64,000 nt of DNA from Ruminococcus sp. OA3 (lineage in GTDB: Bacteria; Bacillota; Clostridia; Lachnospirales; Lachnospiraceae). The position numbers and the translations under genes were made by a program. The notes beneath the pieces are model-generated. The model was not told the DNA's origin. It saw nothing but the letters and a program-made list of their open reading frames with translations, and ran no database searches. This document shows positions 16,904-24,990 of this stretch, in pieces; position 1 is the first letter of the stretch, and every line of letters begins with the position of its first letter. The stretch spans positions 1,302,001-1,366,000 of the forward strand of contig NZ_JAKNTO010000001.1 of NCBI RefSeq assembly GCF_022440845.1, in the 5' to 3' direction.

Positions 16904-17800
16904 ATGGTGAATCAGATGTATCTGGATAAGGCGGAGGTGCTGATTGAAGCGCTTCCATATATTCAGCGTTTCAACCGGAAGATCGTGGTGGTCAAATACG
17001 GCGGAAGTGCGATGGTTGACGATGAACTGAAGAAGAACGTGATCGAGGACGTTGTACTGCTGAAGCTGGTTGGTTTTAAACCGATCATTGTGCACGGAGG
17101 CGGGAAGGAGATCAGCCGCTGGGTCGGTAAGGTAGGAATGGAACCGCACTTTGTGAACGGGCTGCGGGTGACGGATGCAGACACGATGGAAGTGGCGGAG
17201 ATGGTTCTCGGCAAAGTTAACAAGGAACTTGTCACACTTGTACAGTCCCTGGGTATTAAGGCGGTCGGTATCAGCGGCAAGGACGGCGGTCTGCTGAAAG
17301 TGGATAAGAAATTATCAAACGGTGAGGATATCGGGTTCGTCGGGGATATCAGGGAAGTGAATCCGAAGATATTGTATGACCTTCTTGAGAAAGATTTTCT
17401 TCCGATTGTGTGTCCGGTTGGACTGGATGCTCATTTTCAGACATATAATATCAATGCGGATGATGCGGCGTGTGCGATCGCTGAGGCGATTAATGCGGAG
17501 AAGCTGGCTTTCCTTACAGATATTGAAGGCGTGTACCGTGATCCTTCCGACCCGGACAGCCTGATTTCTGAACTGAGGGTGAAAGAGGCAGTTCGGCTGA
17601 TCGAGCAGGGAAATGTCGGAGGGGGAATGATTCCGAAGCTGAAAAACTGTATTGATGCGATCAGCGAAGGGGTAAACCGTGTCCATATTCTGGACGGAAG
17701 GATACCGCACAGCCTGCTGCTCGAGATATTTACGAACAAAGGTATTGGAACAGCTATTTTACGGGAAGATGAGGAAAAATTTTATCATGAAGACAACTGA
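16904..17800 (+). CDS. argB: Acetylglutamate kinase
   Basis: A 298-residue amino-acid kinase that phosphorylates N-acetylglutamate, second step of arginine synthesis. KYGGSAM (about residues 28-34), HGGGKEIS and the C-terminal GGGMIPKL motif are diagnostic. The N-terminal region up to KIVVVKYGG suggests the arginine-sensitive hexameric type, so it is probably the feedback control point; this is inference from length. GGAGG ribosome site; the argD start overlaps its last 14 bases. Confidence 0.96.
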   Translation: MVNQMYLDKAEVLIEALPYIQRFNRKIVVVKYGGSAMVDDELKKNVIEDVVLLKLVGFKPIIVHGGGKEISRWVGKVGMEPHFVNGLRVTDADTMEVAEMVLGKVNKELVTLVQSLGIKAVGISGKDGGLLKVDKKLSNGEDIGFVGDIREVNPKILYDLLEKDFLPIVCPVGLDAHFQTYNINADDAACAIAEAINAEKLAFLTDIEGVYRDPSDPDSLISELRVKEAVRLIEQGNVGGGMIPKLKNCIDAISEGVNRVHILDGRIPHSLLLEIFTNKGIGTAILREDEEKFYHEDN

Positions 17801-18980
17801 GTTAATGGAAACGTCAGAAGAATATATCCTGCATACCTATAACCGGTTTCCGATCGTTCTTGATAAAGGAGACGGGGTGTACCTCTATGATGTGGAAGGA
17901 AAACAGTATCTGGACTTTGCTGCCGGTATCGCAGTGTGTGCACTGGGGTATAACTATCCGGGATATGCGGACGCGCTGAAGAGACAGATCGACAAACTGA
18001 TGCACGTGTCCAATCTGTATTACAATGTGCCGATGATGGAAGCGGGGGAAAAAGTGACTGCTGCCAGCAGCATGGATAAAGTATTCTTTACGAACAGCGG
18101 TACAGAGGCGATAGAGGGTGCTCTCAAAGCAGCCAGGAAATATGCCTTTCAGCGTGACGGACATGCCGGACATGAGATCATTGCGATGGAGCATTCGTTC
18201 CATGGAAGGAGCATAGGAGCACTGTCGGTGACTGGGAATGCACATTACAGGGAGCCTTTTGAACCGCTGATGGGCGGCGTGAAGTTTGCTGTCTATAATC
18301 ATCTGGACAGCGTGAAAGAACGGATCACGGACAAAACATGTGCGGTCATTCTGGAGACCGTGCAGGGCGAGGGCGGAATTTATCCGGCAGAACCGGAATT
18401 TCTGGAAGGCATCCGCAAGCTCTGCGATGAACATGATATCGTGATGATCCTGGATGAAATCCAGTGTGGTATGGGCAGGACAGGACATTATTTTGCGTGG
18501 CAGGGGTACGGCGTAAAACCTGATATCATGACCTGTGCAAAGGCTCTCGGCTGCGGAGTACCTGTTGGAGCATTTGTGATGAATGAGAAGGTTGCGAAGG
18601 CGTCGCTTCAGCCGGGGGACCATGGTACCACTTACGGTGGAAATCCATTTGTCTGTGCAGCTGTTTCAAAGGTATTTGAACTCTTTGAAAAAGATGATAT
18701 ACTCGGGCATGTGAGGGAAGTGACGCCGTATCTGGAGGAGAAGCTGGATCAGCTGGTCACAGAGTATGACTGCATTGCTGCACGCCGCGGGAGAGGACTG
18801 ATGCAGGGGCTGGTGATCACAGGTAGGCCTGTAGGCGAAGTGGTAAACCGCTCAATTGAAAACGGACTGCTTGTGATCTCGGCGGGAAGCGATGTCCTGC
18901 GTCTCGTTCCGCCGCTGGTTATCACGAAAGAACATGTGGATGAGATGATAGAAAAACTGAAAAAAAGCCTGTCAGCTTAA
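17787..18980 (+). CDS. argD: Acetylornithine aminotransferase
   Basis: A 397-residue PLP-dependent class III aminotransferase converting N-acetylglutamate semialdehyde to N-acetylornithine. PLP lysine is Lys252 in [24 protein letters not shown] and [13 protein letters not shown] are diagnostic. Start placed at ATG 17787, which overlaps argB by 14 bases (translational coupling); a GTG-type in-frame extension to 17679 would lie inside argB. Last gene of the argCJBD operon; its end overlaps the convergent SGNH hydrolase gene by 9 bases. Confidence 0.95.
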   Translation: MKTTELMETSEEYILHTYNRFPIVLDKGDGVYLYDVEGKQYLDFAAGIAVCALGYNYPGYADALKRQIDKLMHVSNLYYNVPMMEAGEKVTAASSMDKVFFTNSGTEAIEGALKAARKYAFQRDGHAGHEIIAMEHSFHGRSIGALSVTGNAHYREPFEPLMGGVKFAVYNHLDSVKERITDKTCAVILETVQGEGGIYPAEPEFLEGIRKLCDEHDIVMILDEIQCGMGRTGHYFAWQGYGVKPDIMTCAKALGCGVPVGAFVMNEKVAKASLQPGDHGTTYGGNPFVCAAVSKVFELFEKDDILGHVREVTPYLEEKLDQLVTEYDCIAARRGRGLMQGLVITGRPVGEVVNRSIENGLLVISAGSDVLRLVPPLVITKEHVDEMIEKLKKSLSA

Positions 18981-19649
18981 CGCTTCATATACGGTGCGGG
19001 CAATGATGCCGGCTCCGTCACTGTCCGGATGGACACCGTCAGGCTGAAAATACTGGGACTGACCGTCCAGCACATCGTGCAGATCGATAACGGTGAGTCC
19101 CCTTTCATCGGCAATTTTAAGAATGGAGGAAATTTCCTGTTCCAATGTCTCGCGGTGCATATCAAAACGTGGGGAATCTTCACCTGCGGGGGTGAAAATT
19201 GGAGGCGGCGTCATCAGCAGGACATCAGGACTGGAAGAACAGGAAATATAGTGATCTGCCAATTCAGCATAATCGTCTGCGAAGTTGTCAATACCGGTTC
19301 GGTTCTTTGCCTTTGTGTCATTTGTGCCGAGCATCAGAATGACAATATCAGGTTTCCAGGAGGTGCTTTTGATGAAAGCCTTTTGCTCCCAGTAGGGTTT
19401 GTCACCGTCTTTTTGTGCTGTAGCAGAATTGACTCCGAAATTTTTTACGGTATATTCACTTCCCAGAAGGCGTCCGAGCTGGTAAGGATAGCATTCTTTG
19501 CTGCGGTCTTTCAGGTAGGCTCCCCAGGTGATGCTGTCGCCGACGCAGGCGATGCGTATGGGGCGTGTGCGGTTTATCGTTTTATACAGAACCAGTCCGG
19601 CTCCAAGAAGACAGAGGCAGGCGGCTGTGAGTAGTATTCGTTTTTTCAT
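18972..19649 (-). CDS. Membrane-anchored SGNH/GDSL hydrolase
   Basis: A 225-residue esterase-like protein with an N-terminal hydrophobic anchor or signal (residues 4-22), then the SGNH blocks: GDSITWG (nucleophile Ser39), the Gly/Asn blocks GVNSA and GTND, and C-terminal DGVHPD with the catalytic Asp/His pair. Such extracytoplasmic enzymes often remove acyl groups from carbohydrates. It is divergent from a membrane acyltransferase, which suggests opposite acylation/deacylation of the same surface polymer, by inference. Substrate unknown. Confidence 0.82.
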   Translation of the reverse strand: MKKRILLTAACLCLLGAGLVLYKTINRTRPIRIACVGDSITWGAYLKDRSKECYPYQLGRLLGSEYTVKNFGVNSATAQKDGDKPYWEQKAFIKSTSWKPDIVILMLGTNDTKAKNRTGIDNFADDYAELADHYISCSSSPDVLLMTPPPIFTPAGEDSPRFDMHRETLEQEISSILKIADERGLTVIDLHDVLDGQSQYFQPDGVHPDSDGAGIIARTVYEALS

Positions 19650-19682
19650 AAGATTTCCTTCTTTTAAGTTTTTATCATAATA

Positions 19683-19711
19683 ACTATAACTTTTTTTTCT
19701 GCAATTGGCAA
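19683..19711 (-). promoter_or_regulatory. Promoter of the SGNH hydrolase gene
   Basis: Minus-strand TTGCCA (19706-19711), 17 bp, TATAGT (19683-19688), 34 bases before the start codon. Confidence 0.5.
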
Positions 19712-19731
19712 ATATAAAGGAGCATCTTGTT

Positions 19732-20742
19732 ATGGCTGCAGGTGAACAACAGAGAGATTATTTATTTGACAATTATAAGGCCATGCTCATTGTGCTGGTG
19801 GTCGTGGGGCATTTTATTGAGCTGGCGCCAGATGAAAATATAATACTCCGTGTGTTAAAATGGGCGATCTTTTCGTTCCACATGCCGGCTTTTGTCTTTA
19901 TATCCGGTTATTTTTCAAAAAGGAAGACGACCATATGGGATTTGATACGTAAGCTTGCCGTCCCGTATCTTGTATTTGAGGTGCTGTATTATCTGCTGTA
20001 TGTACTGGTGATACACAAAGAAACAGAACTGTATCTGTTTTATCCGAAATTTTCGCTCTGGTATCTGATGGCGCTGTTCATATGGAAACTCATTACGCCC
20101 TGGGTTAAAAAAGTTCCGGGACATCTGGTGGTTGCAGTTGCACTGGGGTTGTGGGTAGGCTGCTCCGGCATCGATGACAATTTCCTTACAATTCCGCGGA
20201 TGCTGGTGTTCTATCCGTTCTTTCTGTTCGGGGTACATTTTGAAAGGCACTGGATCACAAAGCTGCGTGCTCATATTTCGGAGAAGACCGCCTATATGAT
20301 GTTTGTGTTTGTGGGTATGCTTCTGGCGGTGATGGCAGTGGGATACGGGCTTTCCGCAAAGGTATTCTATGGAAGATACGATTATAATTATCTCCAGGAG
20401 GATACCGCTGAGGGAATTTTGATACGTCTCGTCTGCTATGGGATCTCTTTTACCGTCACGATGTTGTTTTTAATCGTATTGCCGGAGGCAAAGTGCAGGT
20501 TTTCGGACGCTGGCAGCCGTACAATGCCGATCTACCTGTTTCACGGGCTTTTCTATTCCTGTATGAAAGCGTGGAGTGATCAGCTTCTGGCGATGAACTG
20601 GCTGGTGGAGACTGTGCTTCTGCTTGGCCTTTCACTGGCCGTCGTCGTGCTGCTTTCTGCGCCGGTATTTACGGATTTTATGGACTGGTTAACACATTTT
20701 TCACTCAGACAAAAAAGAGGGAGAATTAAAGAAAAAGCATAA
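19732..20742 (+). CDS. Membrane acyltransferase (acyltransferase-3 family)
   Basis: A 336-residue integral membrane protein with about ten transmembrane segments. N-terminal DNYKAMLIVLVVVGHFIEL contains the conserved GH pair of acyltransferase-3/O-acetylase proteins, and FHMPAFVFISGYFSK is the second signature. The ATG at 19732 is chosen over an upstream in-frame TTG because AAAGGAG precedes it. Likely O-acetylates an extracellular or lipid-linked sugar. It is divergent from an SGNH hydrolase, a pairing that fits modification and editing of the same glycan. Confidence 0.82.
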   Translation: MAAGEQQRDYLFDNYKAMLIVLVVVGHFIELAPDENIILRVLKWAIFSFHMPAFVFISGYFSKRKTTIWDLIRKLAVPYLVFEVLYYLLYVLVIHKETELYLFYPKFSLWYLMALFIWKLITPWVKKVPGHLVVAVALGLWVGCSGIDDNFLTIPRMLVFYPFFLFGVHFERHWITKLRAHISEKTAYMMFVFVGMLLAVMAVGYGLSAKVFYGRYDYNYLQEDTAEGILIRLVCYGISFTVTMLFLIVLPEAKCRFSDAGSRTMPIYLFHGLFYSCMKAWSDQLLAMNWLVETVLLLGLSLAVVVLLSAPVFTDFMDWLTHFSLRQKRGRIKEKA

Positions 20743-20751
20743 ATGTATGAG

Positions 20752-20795
20752 CCTTCGGATATCCTACATGAAAAAGGAATCCGGAGGTTATTTTT
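20752..20795 (+). promoter_or_regulatory. Hairpin that pairs the ribosome site of the DUF606 gene
   Basis: CCTTCGGAT (20752-20760) pairs with ATCCGGAGG (20779-20787), nine pairs with one G-U. The 3' arm is the GGAGG ribosome site of the gene starting at 20796, and TTATTTTT follows. It could be the terminator of the acyltransferase gene, a translational control hairpin, or both. Confidence 0.5.
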
Positions 20796-21230
20796 ATGTT
20801 TGGAATTTTGATCGCTCTGCTTTCGGGGGCGCTGATGAGTGTACAGGGTGTATTTAATACGGAAGTGACAAAGCAGGCGGGACTTTGGGTATCCACGGGC
20901 TGGGTACAGCTGACTGCATTTGCAGTCTGTGTGGCTGCGTGGTTCTTTACGGGACGTCCGGAAGTGGGAACGCTGTTTGCAGTGGATCATAAGTATACAC
21001 TTCTGGGAGGCATTATAGGGGCATTTATCACGGTGACTGTTATACAGAGCATGGGTGCTCTCGGACCGGCACAGGCAGTCATGCTGATCGTTATATCACA
21101 GCTTGCTGTGGCGTACCTGATTGAGGTGTTCGGCATGTTTGGGACTGAGCGCCAGCCGTTTGAATGGCAGAAGATCATTGGAGTACTCATTGCCATTGCC
21201 GGCATCGTCATTTTTAAATGGGAAAAATGA
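20796..21230 (+). CDS. DUF606/YdcZ-type membrane transporter
   Basis: A 144-residue protein with four to five transmembrane segments, beginning LIALLSGALMSVQGVFN, a signature of the DUF606 half-size members of the drug/metabolite transporter superfamily. These usually dimerise. Substrate unknown. Its ribosome site lies in the 3' arm of a hairpin (20752-20787). Stands apart from its neighbours functionally. Confidence 0.8.
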   Translation: MFGILIALLSGALMSVQGVFNTEVTKQAGLWVSTGWVQLTAFAVCVAAWFFTGRPEVGTLFAVDHKYTLLGGIIGAFITVTVIQSMGALGPAQAVMLIVISQLAVAYLIEVFGMFGTERQPFEWQKIIGVLIAIAGIVIFKWEK

Positions 21231-21231
21231 C

Positions 21232-21260
21232 TTGTAATCACACCTTAAATTCGTTACAAT
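21232..21260 (+). promoter_or_regulatory. Promoter of comEA
   Basis: TTGTAA (21232-21237), 17 bp, TACAAT (21255-21260). Confidence 0.6.
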
Positions 21261-21322
21261 GAGTATAGCTGTGCAGAGGCTTTTGGGAGGACTTCACGCG
21301 TTGAATGCGGAGGAGGAAAACC

Positions 21323-21910
21323 ATGGAAAAGCTTTGGCGAAAAAGCAAAAGAAAATTGATTCTGTGCCTGGTATGTATGATGATTCTTGGGGGCTGCCGG
21401 AAAGAAACGGTTTATGAACTGGATGAAACACCGGAAAAGGAAACCGATTCTGAGGGGCCGGCAGCTGATGAAAAGGAGAACATCTGTATCTATATCTGCG
21501 GTGCAGTGGCTGTTCCGGGAGTTTATGAACTGGAAGCGGGCAGCAGAGTGATTCATGCGGTGGAAGCTGCCGGAGGCCTGACGGAGGAAGCGTGTGCCGG
21601 GAATCTGAATCAGGCCAGGCAGCTGTCCGACGGTGAACAGATCAACGTTTTGACTCTGGCAGAGGCCGAGGCGGCCGTGCAGGCTGGCGATGGGGATACG
21701 CAGGGGCAGACGGATGGGAAAATCAATATTAATACGGCGGATGCCGCGAAACTGATGGAGCTAACAGGAATTGGCGCGGCCAAGGCAGAAGCAATCCTGG
21801 CATATCGGGAAGCACACGGAGGCTTTCAGGATACTGAGGAACTCAAAAAGGTTGACGGGATTGCGGACAAGACGTTTGAAAAGATAAAAGAGAGCATCAC
21901 AGTGAATTGA
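21323..21910 (+). CDS. comEA: ComEA-like DNA-binding lipoprotein
   Basis: A 195-residue exported DNA-binding protein of natural transformation. Start set at ATG 21323 after GGAGGAGG; an in-frame ATG at 21305 lies before that site. The N-terminus reads as a lipoprotein signal ending ILGGC rather than the simple membrane anchor of Bacillus ComEA. Then a SLBB domain (YICGAVAVPGVYEL) and a C-terminal double helix-hairpin-helix (INTADAAKLMELTGIGAAKA; VDGIADKTFEKIK). It would hold double-stranded DNA outside the membrane for ComEC. Here it is separated from comEC by three regulatory/lipoprotein genes. Confidence 0.88.
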   Translation: MEKLWRKSKRKLILCLVCMMILGGCRKETVYELDETPEKETDSEGPAADEKENICIYICGAVAVPGVYELEAGSRVIHAVEAAGGLTEEACAGNLNQARQLSDGEQINVLTLAEAEAAVQAGDGDTQGQTDGKININTADAAKLMELTGIGAAKAEAILAYREAHGGFQDTEELKKVDGIADKTFEKIKESITVN

Positions 21911-21923
21911 GGAGTGAAAAAAT

Positions 21924-22613
21924 ATGAGTAAAAAAGTACTGGTCGTGGATGACGAAAAGCTGATCGTAAAGGGCATACGGTTCAGTCTTGAGCAGGACAA
22001 TATGGAGGTCGAATGTGCTTACGACGGCGAAGAAGCCCTTGAAATGGCAAAAAATAATGAATACGATATTATCCTGCTGGATTTGATGCTTCCAAAACTC
22101 AATGGTCTGGAGGTATGTCAGCAGATCAGAGAATTTTCCCAGGTGCCGATCATTATGCTGACGGCGAAGGGGGAGGATATGGATAAAATCCTGGGTCTTG
22201 AGTACGGCGCGGATGATTACATCACAAAACCGTTTAATATTCTGGAGGTCAAGGCGAGAATTAAGGCTATCATCAGAAGGACTTCGAAACCGGCAGCCAA
22301 GGAAGAAAAGGCAAAAGTTGTGGAGATCAACGGACTGAAGCTGGATTGCGAGAGTAGACGCGTGTATATTCAGGGGAAAGAAATCAATCTGACAGCCAAG
22401 GAATTTGATCTGCTGGAGCTTCTGGTATTTAACCCCAATAAAGTTTACGGCAGGGAAAATCTGCTCAAGATCATCTGGGGTTACGAATATCTGGGGGACG
22501 TCAGGACGGTGGACGTACATATCAGACGTTTGCGGGAAAAGATAGAGACGAATCCGAGTGATCCGAAGTACGTGCATACGAAGTGGGGAGTGGGTTACTA
22601 TTTCCAGGCTTAA
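21924..22613 (+). CDS. OmpR/PhoB-family response regulator
   Basis: A 229-residue two-component regulator. Receiver domain with DDE at residues 9-11, phospho-acceptor Asp53 in LLDLMLP and the TKPFN lysine near residue 104; C-terminal winged-helix DNA-binding domain with LTAKEFDLLELL and VDVHIRRLREKI. Follows comEA by 13 bases and overlaps the kinase gene, so it lies within the comEA-comEC transcript. Closest in look to ResD/WalR-type regulators. Target genes unknown. Confidence 0.93.
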   Translation: MSKKVLVVDDEKLIVKGIRFSLEQDNMEVECAYDGEEALEMAKNNEYDIILLDLMLPKLNGLEVCQQIREFSQVPIIMLTAKGEDMDKILGLEYGADDYITKPFNILEVKARIKAIIRRTSKPAAKEEKAKVVEINGLKLDCESRRVYIQGKEINLTAKEFDLLELLVFNPNKVYGRENLLKIIWGYEYLGDVRTVDVHIRRLREKIETNPSDPKYVHTKWGVGYYFQA

Positions 22614-24039
22614 TATAACGAAAAATTTCAGGTTTTTTAAGAGTCTGCGTTTCAGGATCATGCTGATTCTGGTCATCATCGGAATTGTGCCGAGCATTGT
22701 TGTGGAAAACGGAATTGTGAGCAGCTATGAAGACAGGGCTATCTCTCTTCGCAATTCAAACGTTAAAAATCAGTGTGATATCCTGTCGAACCTTTTGATA
22801 TCGGAACAGTATTTTGAGGACTCTGAGTCCGCTTCAGTGGATGGGGAGTTGTCGCTGTTTTCCAATATTTACAGCGGAAGGATCCTTATCATAAACAAGG
22901 ACTACAAAATCATATTTGACACGTATGATCTGGATAAAGGGAAGGTTATCATTTCAGAGGAAGTCGTGAAGTGCTTCCGCGGTCAGGATACCAGCCAGTA
23001 TGACAGCAAAAACCGCTTTATCGAGATAGCGGTCCCTGTTCAGGAGTCTCGTGGTGAGAAAGAGATCAGCGGTGTCATGCTCGTCAGTGTATCAACGGAT
23101 GAGATTGCCGTCAGCATCGATATTCTGGAACAGAAAGGCATGCTGCTGCTTCTGGTCATCGCGCTTCTGGTTCTGGTATTTGGCTATATTCTGTCCGGGA
23201 TTCTCGTAAAACCGTTTGCACGTGTCACCAAGGCAATTGAGGATATCACAGATGGATATCTGGATGAGAACATTTCTGTACCCGATTATACGGAGACGGA
23301 ACTGATCACGGATGCATTCAATAAGATGCTCAGCAGAGTCAAAACACTGGATGAGTCGAGGCAGGAGTTTGTCTCGAATGTCTCTCATGAGCTTAAAACA
23401 CCGCTCGCATCGGTTAAAGTGCTGGCGGATTCACTTGTGGGTCAGGAGAATGTACCAATCGAGATGTATCAGGAGTTCATGCAGGACATCACGGAAGAGA
23501 TTGACCGTGAGAATAAGATCATCACAGATCTTCTCTCACTGGTGAAGCTGGATAAGAAAGCTGCCGACCTCAATATAGAATCCATAAATATCAACGAGCT
23601 TCTGGAGCTTATACTGAAACGTCTGAAGCCGATCGCTGCGAAGCAGAATATTGAATTGATCCTGGACAGCTTCCGTCCGGTTAATGCCGAAGTTGATGAG
23701 GTAAAACTGACGCTTGCACTTTCCAATCTCGTGGAGAATGCGATCAAATATAATGTGGATGGAGGCTGGGTGCGGGTTTCTCTGAATGCTGACCACAAAT
23801 ACTTTTATGTGACGGTGGCTGATTCCGGAGTAGGGATACCGGAGGACAACCTGGATCATATTTTTGAAAGGTTCTACCGCGTTGACAAATCACATTCCAG
23901 GGAGATTGGGGGAACCGGTCTGGGACTTGCAATCACCAGAAGTGCTGTTCTGATGCACCACGGTGCGGTAAAAGTTTACAGCAAGGAGAATGAGGGAACT
24001 ACATTTTCTGTAAGAATACCGCTCACATATATTGATTAA
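22558..24039 (+). CDS. Sensor histidine kinase
   Basis: A membrane sensor of about 470-493 residues: transmembrane segment near residue 35-52, extracytoplasmic sensor of about 150 residues, second transmembrane segment (LLLLVIALLVLVFGYIL), HAMP, HisKA with SHELKTPL (His277 counting from GTG 22558), and HATPase_c with N-box NLVENAIKYN, DSGVGIP and GGTGLGLAI. Partner of the regulator just upstream. The start is unsure: the GTG used here overlaps the regulator by 56 bases, the next in-frame ATG (22660) would remove the positively charged N-terminus. Confidence 0.9.
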   Translation: MIRSTCIRSGEWVTISRLNITKNFRFFKSLRFRIMLILVIIGIVPSIVVENGIVSSYEDRAISLRNSNVKNQCDILSNLLISEQYFEDSESASVDGELSLFSNIYSGRILIINKDYKIIFDTYDLDKGKVIISEEVVKCFRGQDTSQYDSKNRFIEIAVPVQESRGEKEISGVMLVSVSTDEIAVSIDILEQKGMLLLLVIALLVLVFGYILSGILVKPFARVTKAIEDITDGYLDENISVPDYTETELITDAFNKMLSRVKTLDESRQEFVSNVSHELKTPLASVKVLADSLVGQENVPIEMYQEFMQDITEEIDRENKIITDLLSLVKLDKKAADLNIESININELLELILKRLKPIAAKQNIELILDSFRPVNAEVDEVKLTLALSNLVENAIKYNVDGGWVRVSLNADHKYFYVTVADSGVGIPEDNLDHIFERFYRVDKSHSREIGGTGLGLAITRSAVLMHHGAVKVYSKENEGTTFSVRIPLTYID

Positions 24040-24060
24040 AAGTCAGTCAGAAGGGAAGTC

Positions 24061-24990
24061 ATGAAAAAGATATTATATGGGATATTCCTGTCAGTATTCT
24101 GCCTTTTGGCAGTCGGATGTGCCGGCGAGAAGCAGGAGGAAAAAACTGACAGCGAGTATCAGCTGTATTATGTAAGTGAAGAGAAAAGCAGGGTAGTAAA
24201 TACGGAATGCGTATTGGAGAGTACCGGTACGGAGGACATGGTCACTGAGATGTGCACACAGGTTTTTGAAAAACTTCAGGAGGAGAAAGGCACAGCACTT
24301 TTGCCGGACGGGGTAAATCTGATAAATACGAAACTATCTGAAGATGTGCTCTGGCTTAACTTTAATCAGGCGTATACAGGGATTGATAAGACGGAGGAAG
24401 TGTTGATCCGTGCGAGTCTGGCCAGAACTTTCACTCAGATACCGGGAGTTTCCTGTGTGGGATTTCAGGTTGAAGGCGAACGTCTGAAAGATTCTTACGG
24501 CAAAGATGTGGAGCTTATGAACGCCGATTCTTTTGTCGAGAATTCCGGCAGTGAGATCAATGCGTATCAGTCCGTGACGATGAAACTGTATTTCGCGAAT
24601 GAAAGTGGTGACCGGCTGTTAGAAGAAAACCGAAGTGTCTACTACAGTACCAGCATGCCTCTGGAGCGCGTGATCGTAGAACAGCTGCTGAAGGGTCCGA
24701 AGGAGCAGGGGCATATCGCAACGATCCCGCCGGAAACGAGGATTCTGGGAGTTACAGTTGCAGACGGTGTATGTTATGTAAATCTCAGCAAGGCGTATCT
24801 GGATATGGCGCCGAATATGCTGGCGGAGATTCCGGTGTACTCCATAGTCAATTCACTGACGCGGACAGGGAATGTGAAACAGGTTCAGATTTCAATTACG
24901 GGAGATACCAAGGTGAAGTATCTTGACAGTATCAGCCTGGATCAGTTCTTTGTTCAGGACATGAGCCTGGTGGAGGATACAGATGAATAA
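24061..24990 (+). CDS. Lipoprotein with two GerMN domains
   Basis: A 309-residue exported lipoprotein (signal ending LAVGC, Cys20), then two GerM/SpoIIIAH-like beta-sheet modules, each with the telltale VNLSKAYL- or LNFNQAYTG-type strand. GerM in Bacillus is a sporulation/germination protein; similar lipoproteins accompany two-component kinases and may modulate them. It follows the kinase by 21 bases and overlaps the comEC start by 8 bases, so it is coupled to both. Precise role unknown. Confidence 0.85.
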   Translation: MKKILYGIFLSVFCLLAVGCAGEKQEEKTDSEYQLYYVSEEKSRVVNTECVLESTGTEDMVTEMCTQVFEKLQEEKGTALLPDGVNLINTKLSEDVLWLNFNQAYTGIDKTEEVLIRASLARTFTQIPGVSCVGFQVEGERLKDSYGKDVELMNADSFVENSGSEINAYQSVTMKLYFANESGDRLLEENRSVYYSTSMPLERVIVEQLLKGPKEQGHIATIPPETRILGVTVADGVCYVNLSKAYLDMAPNMLAEIPVYSIVNSLTRTGNVKQVQISITGDTKVKYLDSISLDQFFVQDMSLVEDTDE

